Part shown: positions 36,701 through 49,300 of the stretch, piece by piece
Layout of the letters: each line of letters begins with the position of its first letter
How positions within the stretch are numbered: position 1 is the stretch's first letter
Source: Karalla daura
Lineage: Eukaryota > Chordata > Actinopteri > Chaetodontiformes > Leiognathidae
Length of the DNA: 64,000 nt
Direction of reading: 5' to 3'
Assembly: GCA_029224185.1 (NCBI GenBank)
Contig: CM055198.1
Coordinates: 2,351,712 to 2,415,711, forward strand
Translations under genes and position numbers: made by a program
The notes under the pieces: generated by a model
Database searches by the model: none
Told to the model about the DNA's origin: nothing
What the model saw: only the letters and a program-made list of their open reading frames with translations

Positions 36701-39297
36701 AGACCATAATGGTTATGGATTCCTTCTGAGACAAGAGACATTAACCAGTCAACGGATCGGTGAGAGATGCACTGACACACATACACATTTGCTTCTCAGT
36801 ACCTACTACTATTACCCATTTACCATGGGAAGTGGTATGAACCAATCATGATATGAATGTGCAATAGATTATAAGATACTACAGGAGAAGTAGTAACCTG
36901 CAATTAGTCATAGATGCAGTAATATAACTGATATGACTTATGCCCCTTTGTACCCAAAAGCGTAATGGGGGTTTGCTGGAGACAATCTCCAGTGCACATA
37001 GGGCGAAGGCAAGGAGCACATCCGGGACAGATTACCAGTCCATCGCAGGGCACAAACACCATTCACACTCACACTCACACCTAGGGTTAAGGGATCAAAT
37101 CAAAAGCAACTGGACATCTGTCAGTTCATCAGGGAGTTGCCTGATGTTTTAAGACTAGGAGGCACACTGGCTCATTAGCATGTGAGTTGTTGTGTCTCAA
37201 TAGTCAAGGTGTGATTAATTAAGGTCCTTGTTTGGTTCTAATTTTTCCTCATTAGAGCCATTAGAGACATATTCAAGGTGTGACTCAGCAGACTTATCTC
37301 ACCTATGAAGAGGTCTGAGCAGTCCTCAATGCACAGAAGTGCATGGACAACATTGCTCAGTTTGTGGCTTGATGTTTTGCTCTTGGGGATCACATCCACA
37401 TGAAATCAGAACTGAAGAAGCCTATTGAAACACCTTTGAGAACCTAACAGAGGTCTAGTTGCTTTTGTTTTTATTACCTAAAACTACCAACATCTGGATG
37501 ACCTGGATGGAGAACATTCAAAGACATACTCACACCCAGGGACGATTTAGAGTCTCCAGTTAAACCTTTTTTGGATGTTGGGATTGAAGAAACATGCTTG
37601 GAAAAAACCCATGCAACCAGCGTTGCAACACGCAAGCCTATCCAGCAGATTAGACATACAGGACAGAACTGGGTGCTGTTTAAGAGATGAAATTTGGTAT
37701 TCTCCATCTGCTTCATCCCAACCAGACATCTAGGATGAGATCCCCCCTGCGCAGTAACTGGCAGAACATCAGTACAGTAGGTCTGGCCCCTAGAGACAGG
37801 GTACCCATGGCACTCTACGCAAGAGAACCAACCATTGCTCCACCATGTGACCCTTAGTCCACACTTATTAAATTATTATATTATTAAAATATTATGGAGA
37901 CATAAATCCTGCAGATAGGTATGCACACGGTCAACATGGCTGGTATTAGGTCCAGTCCCATGCCAGATTGCCTCAGTTGCAAAAACAGTCCAACAAGTCA
38001 ACCATAAGACCAACTTTCATCAAAATGTAGCCCCAATACTGAAGAAACTTTTGTACATTTAAAGCTGTTGCAAATTATGTCTTTCAGTGTCAAAAACTGT
38101 AAAACTTATTAATTCTACCTCCTCCCACAATTTCTTTGACACCAAACTTGGTATCTTTAGTCTAGATGCAAATTGTGATTTTTTTAGATTTTTGTCTCAA
38201 CAGCTGAAATTTTCAGAGCTGTTTGAAATCTGCCTTCACATGCTAAGAGCTGCTGTCTGTCGGGTGACTGACTTGCTCAGTCAATTTGTGAATCTACATC
38301 TGCCATCCACTTACCAATTAGCTTCGTGAGGTAGAGGATGGTTCTTGGTGTTGAGGACTGTGGGTTTGAGCCTCAGGTTGTGCAACATTTCCATGAAAGT
38401 AATCTCCCCAAACTTTTTGAGAAGAGAAACATGACAGTAGTCCTGATGGTGGCGCAAGAACAGGGGGGTAACAAAAAACCTCAAGAACTCAGTTGCTTCA
38501 TACTGTTGACTTTTTAAACCCATGCACTGTTTAGTTTGACTCCAGTAAGACTGCATGATACAAATAGCTAATATATTCAACACTACACATGCAGTTTACT
38601 TCCTCTCCTTCAGGTTTAGTTCCATGTCTATACACGTCCTTGCCCCTTGCATCAATGCACATCAAACACATTCGATGTGAAACATAGCAGAGTAAAACGT
38701 ACTGTTTAGCAACTAAAAGACCTGTGTTTGTGTGACCCCGTGTACACAGAGCCTCCCTTAAAAACATTATGAAAGCTTTGAATGTGTGTTTTCTTATCTC
38801 TACCTGAGGCAATCCAGTTCATGTGCTAAGGGAGGTGGATGTGGGGAGCGCAGCTGAGAAAGCAGGGATGGAGGACGGAGACCTGCTGCTAGCTGTCAAT
38901 GGAGAACCTATTGAATCTATGGAGCACGAGTATATTGTCAAAAGAATTAAGCAGAGCGGCGATGAAGTCATCCTCACAACTATATCTATGCCAGGAAGAG
39001 ACTTTTATAAAAAGGTGAGTTTATCAATTCCATTGTGTTCGTACAACTAAAATTGGACACATCATCAATACACTGTAAAATGGGACATGCCTCTAACTGA
39101 ATTTTGTTGTTCCCCTAAAGTTAGGTGTTTCTCCGCTGTTCTTTGATGCCCAGCCTATATTACGGGATGACCGACAGCAGGATGTCTCCGACTTCACTAA
39201 AAACCAGTGCGAAACTTCACAACAAATTGCAAATGGTTTTCGAACATATTCTACAGTTAATGTTAAGGACAGAGTGGAAACCAGTCCTGAACTGTAA
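30778..39297 (+). CDS. pdzd3: PDZ scaffold protein, NHERF4 / PDZ domain-containing 3
   Basis: Nine coding exons: 30778-30791, 31362-31423, 31506-31717, 33395-33466, 34679-34808, 36332-36468, 36555-36759, 38818-39014 and 39121-39297. All join in phase to a 401-aa protein. NHERF4-type proteins sit under the apical membrane of epithelia and tether transporters and guanylyl cyclase C through PDZ domains. Three PDZ domains are visible: about 30-118 (carboxylate loop GGNFGFSL), 144-228 (GLGMVL) and 253-335 (GYGFLL). Each has a 'GD+hL-hNG/NE' stretch (GDRVLEVNEEYI, GDRLIWINGVMV, GDLLLAVNGEPI). The tail ends in SPEL. Human PDZD3 has four PDZ domains and is longer, so this gene has one fewer or I missed an exon, although no frame break points to one. 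The ATG (G at -3, G at +4) follows an in-frame stop. Position next to nlrx1 supports pdzd3 over pdzk1 or NHERF1/2. Confidence 0.87.
32060..32165. repeat. Fragment of a dispersed fish repeat (same family as 34905-35160)
   Basis: AGCGTCTCCAATCAGTATGC and GACTGTGGGAGGAAA match the family described for 34905-35160. It lies in pdzd3 intron 3. Confidence 0.6.
33540..34380. other. pdzd3 intron 4, repeat-like stretch without gene
   Basis: Blocks such as AGTCCAGAAGGCAGAGGCA and CAATAGGCAGAGGTTCAGG look like a dispersed repeat with internal near-duplications. Two C runs lie at about 34296-34308 and 34359-34368. Open frames here are short and unconvincing. Confidence 0.35.
34905..35160. repeat. Dispersed teleost retroposon-type repeat
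   Basis: CACAGGGCAGGG, GACAGTTTGCCACTC, TTTAGAGTCTCCAATCAG, TTTTTGGACTGTGGGAGG and ACATGCAAACTCTACACAG occur in order. This motif series is abundant in fish genomes. Related fragments lie at 32060-32165, 36960-37090 and 37535-37625, all within pdzd3 introns. Confidence 0.7.
35195..35300 (-). mobile_element. 3' end of a non-LTR retroposon, minus orientation
   Basis: On the minus strand the sequence ends with ACAATAAAGTTGAATC and imperfect TAATC repeats, a frequent 3' tail of fish non-LTR copies. The body toward 36200 has decayed. It lies in pdzd3 intron 5; a related tail on the plus strand is at 43160-43200. Confidence 0.5.
36960..37625. repeat. Dispersed-repeat fragments in pdzd3 intron 7
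   Basis: GACAGATTACCAGTCCATCG near 37025 and GATTTAGAGTCTCCAG near 37544 belong to the family at 34905-35160. Bases between are unassigned. Confidence 0.5.
38187..38400 (+). mobile_element. tRNA-derived SINE, copy 2
   Basis: Same sequence family and orientation as 24489-24760, including TGCTAAGAGCTGCTGTC and a B-box-like GGTTTGAGCCTC. The A-box-like part is more diverged. It lies in pdzd3 intron 7. Confidence 0.65.
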
Positions 39298-41842
39298 CTA
39301 CATCGGTATGCCCTATTATTGTTCAGTCTCCCACATTGACACGAATGAAGAAAGTAATAGATCACAGTCACTTAATCAGTCAGGATTAAGTGAGGTTTTT
39401 TATTATTCATGCTTACCGGTCTCAAACAACTATTCAATACATTTCAGTTTTATTTAAAGTGTCTGTTCATAGCAGTGTTATCTCAAGAAACTAAACATAA
39501 ATAGACAACAAGAACAAAACAGAGCCCCCCAAATCCCACATAAGCATGCTGTAAGTGATGCTGATGGGGGAGAACTGCTCACCATGTGTTTGGAATATGG
39601 ACTAACTATTAAGACTGTCTGGCAGGTCTTTGGTGTCCATTGATTTTATTTATTTTTTATTTTTATTGCAACTGTGAAAGATGTGGTTACAAAACTGCAT
39701 AGTTTTGCAATGCTGTGCTGTCTTCTAACGACTTAAACCCTAATCGTAATAATGAACTCATACACACAAGAGGAGTAAATATGTGTCTAGTGACACTTGG
39801 TACACACTTGGTAAGACCACATAATGCTTAATCTCAGTTTTTATCTCTTATGCGCCATTGATTACATGAATTCATTAAAGTCATTCAAAGGAGACCCCAG
39901 AATGAAGTTATCTACCTGAAACAATACAGTTTGTCAACATATTGCTTTACAAATCAGTGTGTGCATGTTTAGGTACCCACCAATTATGTTTTGTCACTTA
40001 CAACAACCATTGTTATGTATGAAAATTTGATAACTCCATTGAGATAAGCCTAATATTTAAATATGAGGTTTTGCATATATTTTACATGTCATGTATATGT
40101 CATGATATCACTATTATCACTAGTCTACATGTCACACTGTGGCTGGATGAGTTCATCTTCTTAATGTTTTGATTCTTTTTCACTTTGTACATTTTGTTCT
40201 TTATGTGCATCTTACCTCATTTTTAATTTGGGTTGCAAGTCATGGTGGCCCTTTGTGACCCTGCATTAAGAGAAGTATTGACACCAAGGCTGGATGTTCT
40301 TAAAATGTCACATTTAATGTTCACGTTCATTTCCCAGATTTGTTGACCTAACACTTTCAAAATTACAAATGTCAACTGCATACCTTGTCTCAAACTTAAG
40401 TTACAATGCCTTAAAGTTTAATAGATACGTCTAGGTACTGAATATACTGCAAATTTTATTCATATTACAATGCATCTGATTAAAACATCAAATATACAAA
40501 CATTGTTTAGGACAGCAGATTATATGAATCCAAACAGTTCAGTAGTTGCTGTGTTTTATTTTGTCTCTTACATTTGTTCTGTCAATTGTTTCTCTCCAGT
40601 TTTCAAAAATGAGTTTCATTTGATTCAAGTACTTACTGTAATTCAAACATAAATCAGAACATATGACAACTGTATTTACATACAGGCAATGGGGAGCAAG
40701 AGTTACGGCTTATACCACAGTATGTGTTCATTCCTGAGAAAATAATCCTCTTTCTAGAACTATCTTCCTCACTCTAATCAGCACACAAGATTTTGAATCT
40801 TTCAGATGATTTCCAACAAAATGAAAATAATTTTGTTGCAATGAATGAGTTCATGTCTTGAAATCTTCTTCATTTCAGTAATACCATTATCTAAAATATC
40901 CTAACAAAAGATTAAAAATCCTTCAAAGTCACTTGCTGCTACTGCTTATTTTCATTGCTATCTCGCAATGCAGTTAATTAATGATGCATTCTTTGTAACA
41001 TGTCTGTGGAAAGTCTCATTTGCTCAGGTAATCTTTATCCACGGATATCCATTATTATCATTAGTATAGCCATTGTGACTACCTGGCTAACTCAGAGCCA
41101 TAAATGGTAACCTGAGGTCTGTTGTAAACAACTGTTTTTGGATTCTATTGATGCCACTTGTGAAACATTTGAGAACTTCCTGCAAAGGGATGCTAGGAGA
41201 CATGTTTCAAGTGAATTTTCTGGCTACTATAAGTAGCTAGATTACAGATCGAAGGCTCCTTGAGACAAACTTTCAAGTCTGTGCCTGATTTTAACCATTG
41301 ACACTGGTCCAGCTATTTTGCAAACAGCCGGATATCACCTCTTTACACATGCACTGCCAACTCCAGGAATAAGGTTACGGGCCAGGACAAATAAAGGTAA
41401 GGTAGAGGGCCTAATTGGATGTACATGTACACTATCACACTCTATGTACACTCTATCCCTGACTGCCAGCTCACTTTTTCCCTCCGCACATATTCAGAGG
41501 AGCTCCCAAAACCAAACTTAAGTCCAGTTGGCAAACCAAGTAGGCACTGGATTTTTCTTAATTAATAAAACAGTACAACAAATAAATGGGACCAGAATGG
41601 TGGGAAAATATGTCATGGTCTCTGTGAATGGCTCACCACAACATGATGTAACCACTCACATGCTTACCTATGTACAGCCCCAATCCGGGCTGAACTGCCT
41701 TTTAGACTGTCATTAACTGGATAAAGATGTGCCAGCTAAATACACCCTGGGTTACGTTCACACATGCCCCTTATCTGGATAAGCCCCTTGTAAGTGCTAG
41801 TTGAGCCTGCATGCATGAAAGGGATATCAAGCTGGAGAAACT

Positions 41843-41871
41843 GTCTTAACAGAAGGGAGGTCTGTTAAGAC
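41843..41871. repeat. Perfect 11-bp stem, 7-nt loop hairpin
   Basis: GTCTTAACAGA (41843-41853), loop AGGGAGG, TCTGTTAAGAC (41861-41871). It lies in the pdzd3-nlk gap, possibly in a long 3' UTR. Confidence 0.85.
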
Positions 41872-43084
41872 GTCCTATCATCCCTTCAACTATTCATACC
41901 TGGCATCAATGGAATCCAGCAAAAAGTCATTCACAGTAGTCTTCAGGAAACTGTTGATTCTTAACCATGGCCTTGTACTCATAATGGTTATGCTACCGAT
42001 TTCACGTTAACTCTTAGGCTTGCCTGCTAGCCAGTCAGAACTGACGAACCTCTTGGGTTGGGTGAAACAGCTTCAAGAATCTACATTGAATCCAATTGAC
42101 ATGACACTACAGCTCCTTGGATCCTTTCTAACACTTCTTCTGCCAAAAAGTCTGATTATATATAGCACCAGGATTCCAAGGTTCCTTTGTGAGACCGATT
42201 CAGGGGACATGAGATCAACTGACTGAAAATAAAATAACACTAGAAAAGCTATTGAATTATGAAAAAGAAAGACATTCATCCATAGGTGGCATAAAAACAC
42301 AAGCAAATTTATCATCAACTAGTGCAGCACATCACTTGATTCCAAACTCATACATTGTGAAGCACTTCATGTTTTTGTTTTGTGCAAAGCTGAATCTGAG
42401 AGTTAACAAGCAAGAACCTTTAAATGTTGGTACTTAACAATGTTTGGCATCAAAACACTGAGAATGTGTATTGCATTGGCACTGAACCTACCTGTAGTCC
42501 AAGCCTCACAAGTTCAAATGGAATTTCTCAAATATGTGATTCAGTTACTATCAGCCAATATTTGCCAAATATAAAATGCTGTCAAAATAAAATTACAGCT
42601 GTTTTCATATATGCATCAAACATGTGCAGCACCAATAGAGTAGTTCTTTTGTGAGCATCTTCCATTTCTAAAACAGGCACCTTTCAACATAAGCTGTTTT
42701 CACAATGGTGGAACTGAAGTGGAAAAGAGGAACTATGTTGGAGTATTCTTATATAATATTGCTCCAGTAATGGTGTGTTTCCAGTAAGTATCAATATCAG
42801 GCAATGAGGATGCTTAAGCCCTTCTGTCAAACTATTGATCACCTGTTGCCTTTACGTCTACTGTTAGTCTGTTTTATCTCTGACTCATGTGTTCCTTATT
42901 TCACGTTGCGTTTTCATGTTTGGTTAATTTTGTTGTTTCTGTTGCTTGTTTTATAAAAACTGAATTTTGTTGGTGTCAATTGGTTTCAATAAAAAAAAAT
43001 ATCAATAGGCGGCGATAATAGCTGGTTAAATCTCAGATCCAGTACTTTGATAGAAAAATGACTGCCTATGCCCTTCTTTATTTG

Positions 43085-43235
43085 CAGTTCCATGCATATA
43101 TCAGCATTCCCCGTCTCTCTCACACATACAACCCATAGTACCAGTCACTGTACATGTAGCACATATAGATGACAGACAATAAAGTGACTTTGAACCCTTT
43201 GGAAAAAAACAAAAAACAAAACAAAAACAAACAGT
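43085..43235 (+). mobile_element. 3' end of a non-LTR retroposon, plus orientation
   Basis: Ends ACAATAAAGTGACTTTGAA followed by an A-rich AAACA run. The tail resembles the minus-strand copy at 35195-35300. The body has decayed. Confidence 0.45.
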
Positions 43236-46200
43236 GGTCTATAATTCTCTCTTTATCTCACTCTAATAAAAAGAAAAACAGAAATATGTCTGAAAAATTG
43301 AAAGAAAATCACTTCTCAATGTAGACTGGATACTTAGCTTTGAACACAGACAATATAGTACAAGTAGTGACTCTCCATCCCGAGAGGATAATATTATGTG
43401 AGTGAAAATTGACTAACAGTCAGGGAACCCTTGGCTATTGGTAGGATCTTGTAATACAAACATCCAATGATTCAAATCCCCAGTGAATGCTTTGCACATA
43501 CACAGTGCAAGAAATGTGGGGCATGGAGGGAGGGGGAGCATCTTTTATTATTTCAGTATAAAAGCTTAAATGGACATTCAAAAGTTTTCAATTTTTTTTC
43601 CCCTTGTGAGATCAGAAATTCATCTGAGTAAACAAAGCCAAGTTACTGAGCTCAAGAGGTAGAGACCAACATGGTGAATCCGTTATATACATATTCACAC
43701 AGTGCTGCTGTGATGAAATTTTCAACAAAGAAAGGCTTCTCCTTACATATATCTACAACTCTGCTATACACACAAGATACAGTTATGACGTTAAATTGTC
43801 ACAGGATTTGTTGTCCCCTACAGATCCTAGTTGCAGGGTAAAAATCAACAAAATATATACATTTGTATGCAAGTTTTAAAAATAAAATTAACTTCACAGC
43901 CTTAGAAATGTGCAGGCCAATGCAATCTCTATACAGTGGTATTGTTTATAGACTGGAGTGTAGATTTGCTTCTCTATTCAACATATATACATCATCATAC
44001 TTTGAGGTGTCAGAAAAATGCATGCCACTTGACAAGACCAGGAATAGAAAACATTTCTAAAAATATATTAAATAATTTACTTCAAAGCTCTTTTTTTTCT
44101 GTTGACAGTATACATGTATGAGGACAAGCTAGACATACTTTGAATGGAACACAAGAAAGTTCACACTGATGAGACCATGCCATCATTTATACATCCTTCA
44201 CATGCTGTTCCATCACACAGTGAGTTGTATGAATGCAATCTATCATGTATGTGCAGATATACTCATGTAGACTAAGAAGTGATCAATTTTGATATTGCTG
44301 GTTTCACTGCTTAACTATAGTTACCTAAGATGATTTTCTGTTGTGATATTTTGTACATAACAACGTGACACTTTCCTAATTGTCCTTTTAGTCAAAGGAA
44401 GAATGGGATGAATGGATCTCCTGCTTTTGCAGAGGCAGGCTCTGAAGGAAGACAAGCTCCCACAGCCAAAAACTAGTCAACAGTCTGGTTCTCGTAGTAG
44501 TTGACATCACCCAGTTACTTATGGTGTGCATAAATAATAAAATAAGCAAGTACAAGTGAAGATATTGCAGCTTAGGCCAAACAAAGCTGTCTTCACCTCA
44601 TTTTGTTTATAGAGAGCAGAGCAGGTCCGCAGTAATGACTGAATAGTCTGCTATGCAATTAACAATTTTCCTTTAAGATTTAAGTAGAGCTCAAAATACA
44701 TTTTGTGTAGACAGGTAAAATCATGCCCAATCACTCATGGGGCTGTCCAGTGGATGTTGTTCTACATCTGTGTCATAGTGGAGATCCACAAATGCAGAAA
44801 GGGAACAAGGGTCTCCTGGCCAACTCAGAGGAAGGGCTATTATTATGTCACTTCACAATTGTTAACATCCTCATGAATAGCATGAACGACGGCCCATATC
44901 AGGAAAACAGGGCAAAGACTGCACAAATATCAAATCAAATTCAATGCAGTTTCTGCTTCCTTTCTGCACTGCATCTTTTATGCTTTGTTGGAAGAAAAAA
45001 AACAAGTGTGGGGAAAAAAAGGAAAGGAAAAGAATGGGTGAAGAGTTGCCTTACTGTCCAAGCAGTGAAATTAGGAAGCACAAAGACAGTTCGACAGTTC
45101 AGTTACGTTTACAAGGCTATTCAGCCTTGCACTAGTGCTTAACTGAGTATTAGTAGTTATGCAGAGTTATGGCAGAGTAGCATTGAAGAATTTCCTCCTC
45201 TGCTCCTTTTCCCTTCATCACACAGAAAATGACTGTTGGCTTTCTGATGTCAGGCGAGTAGTGTTGTCCTGTTTGGAAGCAGGGCAAAGTATAAGGATAG
45301 TTTTTGACCTGATCCCTTTCTGAAATATATTCATAGAAATGTTTGATTGTTCTTTCAGACTGCATTGAAACAATTTGATGAGCACTGTGAGTGAGTATTC
45401 AATTCTATTATTCCAATGAGAAATGCGTTTGGTGTTTTCAAGGGAATACATGACCCTTTTCAAAATGATTGACTAAGTTACAAAGTTTAAGTTTACAAAT
45501 CAGGACAGGATGGAAATAAGAGCAAGTATTTCAGAGCTCCATGTATGGATATTTGGAAACAGGCAGGACAGTGGGAATGGGGATGACCCTTCTGCTTAGG
45601 TCCATCCAGCCTGTCCATACAAGATAATTTGGAACATTATATGTACATCCAGTGCACAGTCCAATGCAAAAATTTGAACACAATAGCCATGTTTGTGCGG
45701 CATCTCATCTTTGGCAACTTAACTGAGAGATTTAAAAATGATGGCCAAATCTACACAGGAACATTCCAGTAATGACAACAGATAAAAACGTAAATATTCT
45801 CAAGAGCATTTTCTCACACAAAGTAAAGACGCTTTCAGTCGAGAAACAAACATTTCAAGCCCAAAAACACATTTTGAACCAAATAAGTAATAAAAACCAA
45901 TGTTACGTTTAATTTACCAGTGCAGGAGTAGGTTGGTGTGCAAATGCAGAGTGGCCTGATTGTATGGGTGACAGAATTTTCATAGAAATTTTGAAAATAG
46001 ACATCCTTTCTTGTTCTAACAAAACAAAATGTTCTTCATTATGCATTATATGCTGTCTAGCCAGAACTGGACACACAGATTTCCTTAAAACATTCTGCTT
46101 TGGTCTGATTTGGAAAACCAAAGCCTCCCATTAATTGGTTAGTAGCAGATTTTTCTTCATTTGATTTATCTTTCAGCATGCACACAGCAGAGCTATGAGT

Positions 46201-46308
46201 CCTGCTCCTCAGTGAAATGCTACATAGATGATACAAGATGATGAGACACATTCTTGTTCCCAGTTTAGCAGCTTGTCACTTGGTAAAGATGATGACTGAC
46301 AACAGCGG

Positions 46309-49300
46309 CTATTCCCACACCAGCGGAGATGGAGGCATTTCAGAGGGCTGAGCCACTGTGGAACTGTTCAAAGGGAGGCCAACAAGTAGATGACTTGAAA
46401 ATCAGCTGTTAGGATCTCTACCAACTAAAGACATGCTACTTGGTACTGGTTTGTTATATTGTGTTTCATTCATGAATTAAAGAATAAGTTTAAGGATATG
46501 CAAGTAAATAACCATGCGTGTAAAAACATATGTGTATGTGTGTGTGTGTATCTGTATATCTATGACATAACTCATTTGATAGTTACACTTCTGCACATTT
46601 TCACTTGTTTCTAATTCATATTAAGCCTAGCTTAGCATAAATGCTGGAAGCAGGGAAACTAGCACCCTATTTTGAAATAAGTAGGGCTGTACCGAGCGAC
46701 ATGAAGCTTCATCTATAACATTAGCCTTTAAGTTCCAATTCCACAGTGGATTGCATTTTGAGCAGCCTCAAGTACAGATCGAATAGAGCAGACCTGGGCA
46801 TTTTAGAAGAGGTCAATGGGAAATTAGGAGTCAAACATAACTAAGCAAAATCTTTGCATAGTTATGCATATCCATACAGACTAGATGTACGACATTTTAG
46901 GAACAAGTGTCACCGTGTTGATTTCAGATGTTTACTTGAAACGCATGACGGTTTGAGGAAATATTTATACACCCCCTGATAAACAAACACCAATGTAGGG
47001 GGCATTTAAGAAAAACGTAATTTGGCCTATATTACAATGTAGCCTCCCAGAAGGCATAACCTGCTGCATGTCGTTTTTTTCCTCCAGTGTCTTACAATGG
47101 ACTGTGATCTGTGTCAGACACATGTTATTTGGTTATAAATACAGGAAGATTATGAAATTATGGATCTGCCAGTATTTATTACGTTTTTGTTTAACTTTCA
47201 GTTTATGGTCCGTGTTAGTGAAAATGAATGGGAAGAAACAGCACTTCCAGGATGTTAGTTGTAAATGGGTCTATAGGAAATAAGAGGGGCATTCAGGTAC
47301 CATTGGAAATTTGAGAATATGATATTACGGCAGTACACTAACCAGTAAGATCATTTCCACCCTATGAGGGGCAACTCTGTCAGCCCAAAAGATGCACAAA
47401 AAAAAAAGAAAGAAAAAAAAGAAAGAAAAAGCTTAGACTGGCAGGGGGGTCAGGCAAGGCCTGGTGGCCCACTGGGATTACAATACATTGGGGAAAACCC
47501 TGTGGAATAAGTATCATACTGAGGCACTTTCTACATCATTAATATTGACATGCCTTACAGTACCACAATAAACATCATACTGTGGCCCTGTTACGTCGAC
47601 ATCAAAATATTTTGAGATTTTGATATCGTGATAGCTCTACTTTTAACAAAACACAAGGAAAAACAGTGCTGCAATACATGACTATATTTAGTCTGAACAC
47701 TTTTAAACTACATTCTAAGGGGGTCGACAAACAATTCCTGTTTACATCATTGCAGGCAAATGCAGCCAAGCATTGCAGGGTATCAAATTTGGAAAAATGG
47801 CAGACTCTGTAAGTCCCGCAGCTGCATCAGAGCCCCAGTGAACAGTGTGTTATAAATCACAGCACCCTGAACAATTCATCACTTCACATGGTGCAGGCTG
47901 CTTGCTCAACACACTGCTGGAAATATTTTTTTGTTGTTGCAACTACAATTTTAAGACACTAGATGGCAGTATTTCATCTTATTCTACATATTCCACCTTC
48001 AAGCCTCCTTACTTTGATTCAATCTCCTAAACTGAACAGCTTTAACTTTTCCACATTACATTGAAAATGATAAACAATGCGATTTTCAAAGCAGAGTGAA
48101 CAATCTGAATGAACAAATTGAATCCATGAGTATCACGACGGTATTTCACACGCTGCGTTTCACGAGTGCCTCCACCTTAGCTTACTGTATCTGAGGCACA
48201 GCAGCTTTGAACAGGAAGGATAAAGTTTAGTTTATCCATCACAGTGCCTGTTTTTTTTCTGTCATCTACGCAACTCTCCGTCCTCCACTTGGTCTCTCTC
48301 ACAGTCATACAGCTCTTCCACTGAATGTGGGCTCATGTAGAGACGAGAAAATATGTGCCAGTTGAATTACAAACTCTGCTAAATCCCATGCATGCCAGTT
48401 TTGGCTATTATTTTCAAAAATCAGCCATCATCATGACAGCCTGATGGCTGCTGTTGAATACTACGGCCAGATGCAGCTACTACAAGGAGGCTAAAGAGCC
48501 TCTTGTGACGCCTGAGCTACATGTGGCTCCTGAATCACAAGTTGCCAACCCACACCTATGTGATAGTCAGTCTCCAGCCAATGAGCATATGATGCATCAT
48601 AGCATGGTGTACGGGCAGACTGACCAGGTACAGAGGTGTCGGGAGAACGGTTCCTCATTCATCACCGGCCAGAGGCGAAGGGTCCCTCCCTCAAATGGCG
48701 ACGACCAAGTATGAGGTAAGGATGTAACGGTATTTGTAATAAATCAGGAATAAATAATAAATAACAATAATAAAAGTGCCTCAGTATTACTGTAGGGTGC
48801 CTTGGTATTACTGAAAAGATAGGACTCTAGGCAAAAACGCTGCATAAAACTACAAAGCCCATGATCCTTTGGGCTTCCCATGATCCATTGCATTACTGCC
48901 TTATGCCGCAAAATAAATCACAGACATAGGTGTGCAGTGAGACCATGGATGTACTATAATACATGCATGAGTGAGTCCTATGACAACATGGAGACGGACA
49001 AGGACACTGAAATCCTAGATGCCCACTCAGTGGCATATCCATAAGATGGGCATTCAGGGACCATCGGAAATACAAGGAGTGTTAAATTCAAGAATCTGCG
49101 ATTATGCAGTGTGCTAATTTCCACCCTATGAGGTGCAGCCCCCCCAACCCCACCCCACCGGCATGCTGTACAATACTGCAATAAATATCATACTATGGGC
49201 CTGTTATTAAGATATGGAAATATTGTGAGATTTTGATATCATTACAACCCTAATCTTAGGGCAAAATTAAATGAGAGATAGATAGGCGGATCAGGACGGC

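Larger units (their letters stand above)
39298..46308. other. 7-kb gap between convergent pdzd3 and nlk; 3' UTRs
   Basis: AT-rich, with no open frame of coding character on either strand. It starts with the pdzd3 3' UTR and ends with the nlk 3' UTR (read leftward). Plus-strand AATAAA occurs at about 41561 and 43168. Minus-strand candidates (TTTATT as written) lie near 40457, 43076 and 43541. I cannot fix where either transcript ends. Few recognisable repeats lie here compared with the flanking introns. Confidence 0.45.

Noticed and set aside
44723..45142. 139-codon plus-strand frame in the pdzd3-nlk gap
   Set aside because: No protein motif and Lys-rich runs come from A tracts. It lies in the likely nlk 3' UTR, antisense.
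48454..48714. 86-codon plus-strand frame in the nlk last intron
   Set aside because: Its first third overlaps a hAT-like repeat end read on the other strand. There is no start context or conserved motif.
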